DNA of 64,000 bases from Silvibacterium acidisoli (GTDB taxonomy: Bacteria > Acidobacteriota > Terriglobia > Terriglobales > Acidobacteriaceae). Location: assembly GCA_022870745.1 (NCBI GenBank), contig CP085323.1, positions 3,410,001-3,474,000 of the forward strand. Reading direction: 5' to 3'. Shown piece by piece: positions 32,856-40,973 of the stretch (position 1 is the stretch's first letter; every line of letters begins with the position of its first letter). A model generated the notes under the pieces. That model was given only the letters and a program-made list of their open reading frames with translations, was not told the DNA's origin and ran no database searches. Made by a program: the position numbers and the translations under genes.

Positions 32856-34199
32856 ATGTATCGTGGCAACGACCAGATGGGGAATCCGCAGGCATCGTAC
32901 CCGGTTGTGGCAGCTGAGGGGCTCACGCCCGAACCTCGGCGCGAATTGCTGTCCCGCATTCTGCAGACGCAGCCCTTTCAGAAATCCCATCGTCTTCCCG
33001 CACTGCTCTGCTACCTCGCCGAGCACTCCATTCAGGGGCATCAGGAGAATCTGACCGAGCAGCGCATCGGCACAACGGTTTTCGGCAAGCCTTCCGGCTA
33101 CAGTCCGGCCGAAGACAGCTCCGTCCGCGTCCATGTGCGCCAGCTGCGCCTGCGATTGCACGAGTACTTCGCGCGCGAGGGCCGGGATGAGTCGATGCGG
33201 GTGCACATTCCCAAGGGGTCATACGAGCTTGTTTTTGAGGACGTCACCGAGCGTGCCGTCCTCCATATGCAGCCCGCGCTTGAAGCCGTCTCTCTGCCGG
33301 AACCGGCGATTGTCGTAGTACCCGCGGCAAGCCCGCAGTGGGTCTGGCCAACTCTCTTCGCAGTAGCACTGGCGGCGGCTCTTCTCTGTGCGTGGGGCTG
33401 GTATCGCTCGGCTGGCATGGTGAAAGCAGATACAGCTCCGTGGCCACTCTCCGCTGTCCTTCAACAGGAGAAGCCGACCAAGATTGTCGTCTCCGATGGC
33501 CGGGCGATGCTGCGCCTGCTGGCCGATAAGGGCTTTTCCCTTGATCAATATCTAAGCCCTGGTTTCTTAAGCAGCATGACGCCGGGGCATATGGACCCGA
33601 ACCTCTCGCATCTCGTCGACTACATTTCAAACGCGCAGATCACTTCGTATGCCGATACGCTTGTGGCCTCGACGTTTATGCATCTCGCTGGCTCCTCAGG
33701 CAACAATCTTTTTGTCTGTACTGCTCATGACCTGAATCGCCGCGAGATAGACGAAGGCAACTTCATCTTCGTCGGCAGCCCTACTTCGAACCCATGGGTC
33801 TCGCTCTTCGCCGATCGGCTCAACTTCAAGGCGGTAGAAGAAGGCGTCGGCGGCCGCATGTACTTTCTTAACCGGCATCCGCTGAACGGAGAGCAATCGG
33901 AATATCAGGGGCTGCCCTATACAGGCTCTGGAGGAGAAGACTACGCAACTCTCGCCCTGCTGCCGGGAAGCAGCGGCCAGAGTCATGTGCTCATTCTGCA
34001 AGGGCTGCGCGAAGAAGGTACCGAAGCGGTGGCAATCCTCCTGGCCGATCAAAGAAATCGCGATGATCTTGAAAACGCCTTGCGAGCGCAAAACCATTCG
34101 CATCTTCCCGAATCCTTTGAAGCGCTAATTCGAACCCGCACCGTGGCAGGCGCTCCGGTTTCGTTCCAGCTCATCGCCACCCGAGTCATTACTCCCTAG
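32856..34199 (+). CDS. Membrane-anchored protein with winged-helix-like N-terminal domain
   Basis: A 447-residue single-pass protein. Residues 20-130 match a domain recurrent in acidobacterial and proteobacterial signalling proteins (LTEQRIGTTVFGK, YSPAEDSSVRVHVRQLRLRL, IPKGSYELVF); its ending resembles the wing of OmpR-type DNA-binding domains. A membrane helix spans about 160-182 (VWPTLFAVALAAALLCAW). The 260-residue exported part is an unrecognised alpha/beta domain with KIVVSDGRAMLRLL and IFVGSPTSNPWVSLF. The layout recalls ToxR/CadC-type membrane regulators, with sensing outside and DNA binding inside. It is divergent from the Oar-like receptor and could control it. DNA binding is an inference. 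A second Met at 32877 is an alternative start. Confidence 0.75.
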   Translation: MYRGNDQMGNPQASYPVVAAEGLTPEPRRELLSRILQTQPFQKSHRLPALLCYLAEHSIQGHQENLTEQRIGTTVFGKPSGYSPAEDSSVRVHVRQLRLRLHEYFAREGRDESMRVHIPKGSYELVFEDVTERAVLHMQPALEAVSLPEPAIVVVPAASPQWVWPTLFAVALAAALLCAWGWYRSAGMVKADTAPWPLSAVLQQEKPTKIVVSDGRAMLRLLADKGFSLDQYLSPGFLSSMTPGHMDPNLSHLVDYISNAQITSYADTLVASTFMHLAGSSGNNLFVCTAHDLNRREIDEGNFIFVGSPTSNPWVSLFADRLNFKAVEEGVGGRMYFLNRHPLNGEQSEYQGLPYTGSGGEDYATLALLPGSSGQSHVLILQGLREEGTEAVAILLADQRNRDDLENALRAQNHSHLPESFEALIRTRTVAGAPVSFQLIATRVITP

Positions 34200-34849
34200 C
34201 TTAGCGAACACCATCCGAACGACTAAGAATCGCATGTTTCCTCATCAAGCTGAGAGAGCACATAAGCTCCATATGTACGCCCCTGGCTGATTGCTGGGGA
34301 GCAATGTAGTTATCTTGTTCGGCGATTTACTTCTCGTCTGACCTGGCGCTATTGTCGCTGGAAATCTCGGATAGAGCCTGTGCGTCTCGATTCGCAGAAC
34401 GTAGTTTCCGCACTGTCCACTTTAAGCGTGAGTATCGCTTGTCACCCAGGCAAATACAGCCCGGGATTGACGCCGCGGTCAGCGAATACGCGACGGCGGA
34501 CATCGCCGTTCCTTCGCCGTGTAGAACCACATACTAGAGCGTGTAGTGTCCTCTATTCTTCTCATGTGGGTCTGGAGGCTACTCTTGGTCTCGATCAGCG
34601 CCTCTGGTTCATTTGCATTCTGCGTAGAGCGTTTGCGGTAGCCGCGCGCGGCCATGCAAAGACCTTCAATAGCTGATCGCGCCGGGTCCGGGCAACCTGA
34701 ATTCGTTCGGATTAGTCCTGACGGCTTGTTACACCGGACCATAGTTGCCGGTGCCACGATTTAGCTAACATGCCCGAACCCGTCCAATGTATGGCTGAAT
34801 AACCCCCACTTATCCGGGCCCTTCATAACTTGCATTCTGGAGAAGAGAC
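34200..34849. other. 650-bp region without a supported gene
   Basis: Frames on both strands are short (61-98 codons), overlap each other and lack motifs and ribosome binding sites. Base composition is less GC-biased than in neighbouring genes. It must hold the promoter of the 1361-residue protein gene. No repeat or transposase remnant could be recognised. Confidence 0.4.
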
Positions 34850-37800
34850 ATGGCATCGTTTCCGCGGTCATTTCAGGCATTGTGCGGTCTATTTCTGGCG
34901 GTTTTTATCGTTCTGGTGATGCCCGCTGCTGCTCAATCTACATCCGGCTGCAACAACGGGTCAGGGCAGGGCTTCGATTCAGGCGCCCCGTGTTTTGCAA
35001 ACAACAGCGACATCCTCGACGGCAGAAACAGCTTGCTGGAAGTGGATGATCTTGTTGTGAATATGGTCGGCCCGTCGCCATTACCATCTTTTCCGCCTTT
35101 TACGGCGGGCGGCAATCTGCTGACCACCGACTCGACCATCACGCAGCAGACTCTATCGGGTGTAGCGAACCTGATTCCTGCGACGAACGTGGTGACACTT
35201 CGCGGACGGCTCTTCAACGTTGATCATGACCAGATATTATCCACGGCCATGACGGAATCGCTGACTGGGCAGCTGGTCCCGCTGGTGAAGCTTGAGGGCA
35301 CCCTTGACGCCTCAATCCCTCTCCCGTCCGCCTCTCTTCTCACCGTTCTCAACGGTTCTCCAACCTTGTACGGAGCGACCGCGGACTTCCTTGGCAATGG
35401 ATATGACCAGATGGTCGTGCTGGGCGTCGAATCCGGCAAACTTAACCTGCAGGCGCTTGCCGGTTACGATCCTTTTATTCCCGGCGATGGCATCATCGCC
35501 GGCAGCGCTTATACCGTACTTGACGGCTCGCCCGTGCTCGCAGTCACGGCTGGCGTCTTCGTTGATCCCAGCGCTGCGACGCCTCGGCCTGCGGCACAGC
35601 TTGCTGTTCTCACGCAAGGAAACAACAGCTTGGTGGTTACGTTCTATTCCGTCGATCCAACCCTCAACATAACCCTCACGGGACAGCAACTGACGCTGAC
35701 GCTACCCACAAACCCGGCCGCCATACTTTCTCCGATTGCGATCGCGGCGGGGCGCTTCAGCGGTGGAACCCATGATCAGCTGGCAATCGCATACCCGGTG
35801 GCCTCAGGCCCATCTCCTCTGGCGAGCGTTGCAATCACAACTGTTGATTTCGACCAGACCGCTCCTAACCAAGGCAAAGCCTTTCAGGGAGCTTCAACGA
35901 ATACAGGTTTTCAACTAAGTACCGCACCATCCGCGGGTACTTTGTATTCGGCGGTTTTGTATCTCGCTAAGGGCAAGTTCAACTGGTTTGGGAGCTCGGA
36001 TCAGCTGGCTGTTTCTGTGGGAACAGACGGGAAGAGTGCCGCTTCGATCGGAGTCATGAGTTTCGATTCTTCCTTGAATGGCACCATGGGAAGCTCTTTG
36101 ATTCTCTCTCCCAATACGTGTCATTTCGGCCTCGTGGCGGGGAACTTCGATTCCATGCAGAATGGACAACCCGACCCCAATCTTCAACTGGCTGACGTTG
36201 CGACAGCCTGTGGCCTGCCGACCCAGGTAGGCCCTTTTAACGCCAATATCTACAACGTAGATCCTGAGACGTTTGCGGTGACTGTCCTCAATACAACGAG
36301 CATCTCGAACACTGTCGGCTTCGGGCCTGCTACAGGTTTGGGGGCCCAGGCGCTATCCCTGGTCGCCGGGGATGAGCAGGCGCGTTCGCTTGCACTGGGG
36401 CCGCCCGAAGAGGTGGTAGTACCTGGACATATACAACCGGATACCATCCTGCAGTTGCCGCCCATGCATGTCGACTGGATTGCGCCGCCAAGCGGTGGGC
36501 AACCGGCAATCTTCAACGTATCCGTGTTCCCATCGACGTATAACAGTGCCTACTCGTTCTCCGATTCCTCGGGCGGCTCCGTATCCCGTTCTGCGACGAC
36601 AAGCTACACCTTCGGAAGCAAGACAAGCGCAAACGAAAAAATCTCTTACGGAGTCCCCGGTTTAGGGGGCGTGAGCGTCCAGGCCCAGCAGGCGGTTTCA
36701 CAACTTCATCAGAATACGGTGGCGAAGAAATACAACACCTACAGCGGTGCGTCGACGACCTTTACGCTCAAGACTGAGTTCGACGACGTCGTTGCTGCTA
36801 CTACAACCCAGTTCAACATCTACAGCTACCGCGTTCTTGGCCAATGCGTCGCCGGAGATGGCCCATCCATAGAGGGCTGTGCTGATGGGACGGTCCCGCT
36901 CTATGTTCAATTTTCAGGTCCAGACAATGTGCAGTACGACGATGCAGAACTCGGTGCGGGTCTGGAGTGGTATCAACCAGTGCAGGAACCGGGAAACATC
37001 TTTTCCTATCCGGCGACGGCCGACCAGTTTGCAGGGAACCTCGGAGGAGGCACAACGCTTCAAACGCTCAGCGGAACTCCCAGCGCCTGGAATCCTCAGG
37101 TCATTCAAACCGTGAGCTCCAATTGGGCGAACAACGGCTCGAGCAGCGTTTCGTCGGGATCGACATCCAGCCACACTTTCGACTCATCGTTCTCAGTCAG
37201 CGGCAACGCAAGCTTTGATGGATTCGGCGCAAGTGCGAGCGGAAGCTTTGACTACAACGACAGCAGCTCTCTGAGCACGCTCAACCAGTCAACCAGCACT
37301 CTTTCAGACTCGACAGGAATTTCCCTGGCGACCGGTCTTAGCGGAAGCGCGATCAATACCAACACCATTTACCAGGGCCAGCAACTCATTTATGGACAGA
37401 ACCCGCAGACAACATTCCAAACCGATGCAACACCGGCGACGACTGTCCAGGCGAGTGGTTTCATCGCCAGCGGATACCTTGTCGACATGATGAGTACAGG
37501 AGGCACGCAATCGGGGCTGTGGTGGCAACAGGCTTACAACGTTCCCGACATCGCTCTGAATCATCCCGCGCGCTGGGCACAGAACCCGCCTTCAGGAGTT
37601 AATAGCCAGGAGGTCCAGTTCAACTGCCCTTATGGCTATGCTTCAGTCCTGAGTTCACCTCCCACTCCATGTGCAAGTGCTACGCCAACATACGAGCCAC
37701 CCAAGGGTTATCAGGATGATAGTTTCTACCAGATAAAAGGCCTATTCATTACTCCCGGTGGAACATCCAACGGTCCACAGATACAGAGCACGACCCTTGG

Positions 37801-38935
37801 CAGCACGGTCAACCTGCGCCTGAGAGTCTACAACTACAGCGTGCAGAACTTCCCGGCGAACTCCACGTTGCACGTTCAGTTCTATGCTCAACCCTGGGCA
37901 TCTGCGCAATTTGTTCCAAATGCAAATGATGCGACCCAATTCGCTCCCGCCGTCTTTATCGGTAATGGAACAACGGCATCAGGCGGCACGCTGACACCAC
38001 CACCGGCATTTTGTGGCGGCGCTTTGAACAATGGCTCGGACCCATGTACGACCCAGTCTGGTGATGAGACCAGTAATTGGGAGTTCGCTTACGCCACCTG
38101 GGACACCAGCAAGGGAGGGGTTACAGCCAATAGCACATGGAAGTTCTGGGCAGTCGTCTGGGTTGAGGACAGCAATGGCAACCTGGTAGCTGAGCTGCCC
38201 GGGCATGGTCTGACCGCGCTTCCGCCCGCAAACGGCCAATATAACTCGCTCGCAGATGTGCCTATCGAAATCTATAGCAACAATCTGGGATTCTACAACC
38301 AGGCCTTCACTGTTCTACCCGTACCTTCTCTCGCGAGTACGGGATCGAGCTCCACTGCTTCGAAACAACTGAAACTCGGAACAATAGCGACTCGTAGCGG
38401 AGTCTCTGCGATGCGTTATGTTCCAACCACCATCCTCGCGCCGCATACTGCTTCGGGTGACCATATAGATTCGTTGATCACCCAGTATTACGATGGAAGC
38501 CCGAAGAGAGGTGGCACTTTATTCGACACGCAACAGATCCCGCGCGTCGTTCCCGGACAAACCTATACCGACAATGCTTTATTCCGGCCCAAAACGTGCG
38601 GTCTGCATCATATTTTCGTTCGCTCCATTCCAACGGACGGCTCCGCGCCCGTGGCTACCGCAACAACCACTCTCAAGGTGACCGATAACCCAGTCAGATT
38701 GATCGAGGACCTCATTCATTACGTGAACGCTCCATCTTATCCACGCCGCGTCCGCAGTGAGATCCTTTTACATCTCGATGAGGCAAAGCGAGCTTTCGCG
38801 GATAACCGGACGCAAGCCGGTGCCAGGGAGATGCAGACGCTGCTCCGCCTGGTGGATTGCGGCGACCTGCGCGTGCCCCCGGAAACACGAGAAGCACTCA
38901 CCACATCGATCCGGGATCTACTCGGGTGCCTCTGA
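34850..38935 (+). CDS. Giant exported protein with FG-GAP-like repeats and Ser/Thr-rich beta segments
   Basis: A 1361-residue exported protein of unknown function. Residues 1-29 are a signal peptide. Residues 100-460 contain at least five variants of a G-x-F-x4-6-D-Q-h-h-h unit (FNVDHDQIL, FLGNGYDQMVVL, FSGGTHDQLAIAY, FNWFGSSDQLAVSV), like FG-GAP/VCBS propeller blades. Residues 565-670 and 750-830 alternate Ser/Thr with hydrophobics (SVSGNASFDGFGASASGSF), as in long amphipathic beta-hairpins of pore-forming or surface proteins. Residues 960-1090 look like a CARDB/Ig-type sandwich. The end, about 1290-1361, is helical (LIEDLIHYVN, LLHLDEAKRAFADN). The gene stands alone, with GGAGAAG before the ATG and a large hairpin after the stop. 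Alternatives are an adhesin or an enzyme scaffold. Confidence 0.85.
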   Translation: MASFPRSFQALCGLFLAVFIVLVMPAAAQSTSGCNNGSGQGFDSGAPCFANNSDILDGRNSLLEVDDLVVNMVGPSPLPSFPPFTAGGNLLTTDSTITQQTLSGVANLIPATNVVTLRGRLFNVDHDQILSTAMTESLTGQLVPLVKLEGTLDASIPLPSASLLTVLNGSPTLYGATADFLGNGYDQMVVLGVESGKLNLQALAGYDPFIPGDGIIAGSAYTVLDGSPVLAVTAGVFVDPSAATPRPAAQLAVLTQGNNSLVVTFYSVDPTLNITLTGQQLTLTLPTNPAAILSPIAIAAGRFSGGTHDQLAIAYPVASGPSPLASVAITTVDFDQTAPNQGKAFQGASTNTGFQLSTAPSAGTLYSAVLYLAKGKFNWFGSSDQLAVSVGTDGKSAASIGVMSFDSSLNGTMGSSLILSPNTCHFGLVAGNFDSMQNGQPDPNLQLADVATACGLPTQVGPFNANIYNVDPETFAVTVLNTTSISNTVGFGPATGLGAQALSLVAGDEQARSLALGPPEEVVVPGHIQPDTILQLPPMHVDWIAPPSGGQPAIFNVSVFPSTYNSAYSFSDSSGGSVSRSATTSYTFGSKTSANEKISYGVPGLGGVSVQAQQAVSQLHQNTVAKKYNTYSGASTTFTLKTEFDDVVAATTTQFNIYSYRVLGQCVAGDGPSIEGCADGTVPLYVQFSGPDNVQYDDAELGAGLEWYQPVQEPGNIFSYPATADQFAGNLGGGTTLQTLSGTPSAWNPQVIQTVSSNWANNGSSSVSSGSTSSHTFDSSFSVSGNASFDGFGASASGSFDYNDSSSLSTLNQSTSTLSDSTGISLATGLSGSAINTNTIYQGQQLIYGQNPQTTFQTDATPATTVQASGFIASGYLVDMMSTGGTQSGLWWQQAYNVPDIALNHPARWAQNPPSGVNSQEVQFNCPYGYASVLSSPPTPCASATPTYEPPKGYQDDSFYQIKGLFITPGGTSNGPQIQSTTLGSTVNLRLRVYNYSVQNFPANSTLHVQFYAQPWASAQFVPNANDATQFAPAVFIGNGTTASGGTLTPPPAFCGGALNNGSDPCTTQSGDETSNWEFAYATWDTSKGGVTANSTWKFWAVVWVEDSNGNLVAELPGHGLTALPPANGQYNSLADVPIEIYSNNLGFYNQAFTVLPVPSLASTGSSSTASKQLKLGTIATRSGVSAMRYVPTTILAPHTASGDHIDSLITQYYDGSPKRGGTLFDTQQIPRVVPGQTYTDNALFRPKTCGLHHIFVRSIPTDGSAPVATATTTLKVTDNPVRLIEDLIHYVNAPSYPRRVRSEILLHLDEAKRAFADNRTQAGAREMQTLLRLVDCGDLRVPPETREALTTSIRDLLGCL

Positions 38936-39291
38936 CCGGAGTTTCACCCGATGTTCCCGGCTTGCTCCTTACCTTCGGAGCTGCCGGAAACATCGGGTCG
39001 GCACAATCAGCCGAGGTGTAGTCAGGTCTTCCCAGGAAAGATGAATCGATGCCGAATCCACATGCGCTTCCAGAAGTATGGAAGCGCCTCGACGCTTTTT
39101 GTCTGGAGCGCCTGGCCTGATTCGCTGCTCAGATCTTGGGCGCCGTACTCCGGGATGCTGGGGAGCGCTGTTTCCGGTGCCGGGTCGCTCGATCGCGCAT
39201 TGCTCGACTACGCATATTCGACGCGATCTGACTGAAACTTTACGATGAATTGCCAGAAGGAAGGATTGGCTGTGCAAATAGCTGATTCTAT
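38936..39291. other. Intergenic region between giant protein gene and tRNA-Glu
   Basis: Contains the hairpin at 38946. The frames at 38951-39235 and 38969-39472 overlap antisense to each other, and the latter runs through the tRNA; neither is supported. No att-like copy of the tRNA 3' end was seen. Confidence 0.45.
38946..38998 (+). terminator. Long hairpin after the giant protein gene
   Basis: Sixteen-base arms with one mismatch (ACCCGATGTTCCCGGC pairing with a GCCGGAAACATCGGGT arm) enclose a second 5-bp stem (GCTCC/GGAGC). It starts 11 bases after the stop codon. There is no T-run, so it may act as a 3'-end stabiliser. Confidence 0.55.
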
Positions 39292-39367
39292 TGGCGTCCC
39301 CGACGGGATTCGAACCCGTGTTACCGCCGTGAAAGGGCGGTGTCCTGGGCCACTGGACGACGGGGAC
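39292..39367 (-). tRNA. tRNA-Glu (UUC)
   Basis: Complete cloverleaf of 76 bases on the minus strand. The acceptor stem pairs GTCCCCG with CGGGGAC, discriminator G, and CCA is encoded at 39294-39292. The anticodon stem CCGCC/GGCGG encloses loop CTTTCAC with anticodon TTC. The T arm reads CGGGTTCGAATCCCG. The sequence closely matches known bacterial glutamate tRNAs. Confidence 0.97.
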
Positions 39368-39831
39368 GCTGTTGGGCACACGCCTGCGGCTGACTGCTTT
39401 TATTAAGTTATCAATACAATCGGCGGCTGTCAAAATCAGCGGCTCTGACACTCTGATCCTGCCCTTCGTCACAGCCTGATATCATTGGGTCCTCTGTAAA
39501 CGGTAGACTTCCATTTTCCCGGAGCACTTTTGCCCATATTCATGCTCGCCGGGAACTGCTCATCAGCAAGAAGAGGTAACCGTGTTATTACTTTCGTCGA
39601 AGTAAAGATTTCCTGAAGCCTTCCTTATGGCTCCGAATCAAAGGTGCAGCATTTGAGGCTGCTTTAAGCCCAACGAAACCTATACGGTCGCAGATGGTGC
39701 GCAACAGCACCTGACCAGGACATCCGCATGTTACAGCGCTTGTAAGGGACATGTGGACGACAACGTAACACGCACTGTTTGTTGAGATTTCACGCCCGGC
39801 GTCGCCGAGGGTGAACTTTGAGGATCTAGTT
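39368..39831. other. Intergenic region upstream of the RND efflux genes
   Basis: Should contain the promoters of tRNA-Glu (leftward) and of the efflux genes (rightward). A leftward frame at 39588-39896 overlaps the adaptor start and has no support. No divergent TetR-type repressor gene, common beside such pumps, is present. Confidence 0.45.
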
Positions 39832-40914
39832 TTGAGAAGCCAGTTACGTAACTCCATTCTGAGTCTCTCCGCTGCCTTGTTTGCAGTGGCCTGCAATAAG
39901 CAGGCGGCCGTTGCGCCGCAGCAGCCGCAGGCGATGCCCGTACAGACGGTCGCCGTCTCCTCTTCGCCCGTGCCGCAGTCCGATGACTACGTCGCTACTA
40001 TAAAGTCTCGCCGTTCCGCCACGCTTAACCCGCAGGTGGACGGCAACCTGACTCGCATCCTGGTGAAGTCGGGGGACCATGTGAAGGCGGGAGCCCTGCT
40101 GATGGTGATCGATCCAGCCCGGCAGGAGGCGACCGTGGCCTCGCAGGCCGCCACCGAGCAGCAGAAGCTTGCCGTCTACAAGTTCAACCAGACGGAAGTC
40201 GAGCGCCAGCGCAAGCTCTTCGCGGCAGGAGTCACCAGCCGCGATACCCTCGACCAGGCGGAGCAGTCCTACTCAAACTCCAAGGCAGACTATGAATCCT
40301 CGACGGCCTCCCGGCTGTCGCAGGAAAAGCAGCTCGGCTACTACCAGATTCGCGCACCGTTCGACGGCATCGTGGGAGACATCCCCGTCCATCTTGGCGA
40401 CTATGTCTCCGGAACAACCCTGCTGACCACGGTCGATGAGAACCGTGATCTTGAGGCCTACATCTACATCCCGGCCGAGCGTTCCGCCGAGATTCGTAAC
40501 GGTATGAAGGTCGACATTCTCGACAACAGCGGGAAGATGCTCGAGCACACCGCCATCGACTTCATCTCGCCACAGGTGGACAACCAGCTGCAGGGTGTGC
40601 TCGCCAAGGCGCCCGTGCACTCGGGTGAAAGCATGTTGCGTACCGCGCAGCTTGTGAAGGCTCGTGTTATCTGGAGCACCGCTTCCACTCCGGTCATTCC
40701 CGTACTCTCCGTCACTCGCCTCGGAGGCCAGGCGTTCGTATATGTCGCGCAGCCGAACGGTGGCAAGTACGTCGCGCACCAGGTTGCGGTGAAGCTTGGC
40801 GACCCTGTCGGCAACGAGTATGCCGTGCTTGGCGGCCTCAAAAACGGCGACAAGGTTATCGTTTCGGGCACGCAGTTCCTCGTGGATGGAATGCCGGTGC
40901 AGCCGCTCGGTTAA
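39832..40914 (+). CDS. RND efflux periplasmic adaptor lipoprotein
   Basis: A 360-residue membrane-fusion protein of the AcrA/MexA type linking an inner-membrane RND pump to an outer-membrane channel. A lipobox-like sequence (SAALFAVACNK) suggests lipid anchoring in the inner membrane. The half-lipoyl motifs flank a coiled-coil hairpin: VDGNLTRILVKSGDHVKAGALL before it and YYQIRAPFDGIVGDI after it; the hairpin spans about residues 100-160. Beta-barrel and membrane-proximal domains follow. The start is taken as TTG at 39832, with GAGG 8 bases upstream and a normal signal peptide; GTG at 39811 is the in-frame alternative. The pump gene follows 59 bases later. No outer-membrane channel gene is present, so a shared TolC-type protein is likely used. 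Confidence 0.9.
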   Translation: MRSQLRNSILSLSAALFAVACNKQAAVAPQQPQAMPVQTVAVSSSPVPQSDDYVATIKSRRSATLNPQVDGNLTRILVKSGDHVKAGALLMVIDPARQEATVASQAATEQQKLAVYKFNQTEVERQRKLFAAGVTSRDTLDQAEQSYSNSKADYESSTASRLSQEKQLGYYQIRAPFDGIVGDIPVHLGDYVSGTTLLTTVDENRDLEAYIYIPAERSAEIRNGMKVDILDNSGKMLEHTAIDFISPQVDNQLQGVLAKAPVHSGESMLRTAQLVKARVIWSTASTPVIPVLSVTRLGGQAFVYVAQPNGGKYVAHQVAVKLGDPVGNEYAVLGGLKNGDKVIVSGTQFLVDGMPVQPLG

Positions 40915-40973
40915 GTCAGGCTTTTGCTCAACGAAATCAGATTCACGCAAGACACAAGAACAGGTAGGCTCTC

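Noticed and set aside
39292-39367. tRNA-Glu as an integration site for a genomic island
   Set aside because: No integrase gene and no second copy of the tRNA 3' end were found in the window, so no island boundary can be supported.
38969-39472. 167-codon frame across tRNA-Glu
   Set aside because: It runs through a complete tRNA gene on the same strand and shows no protein motif.
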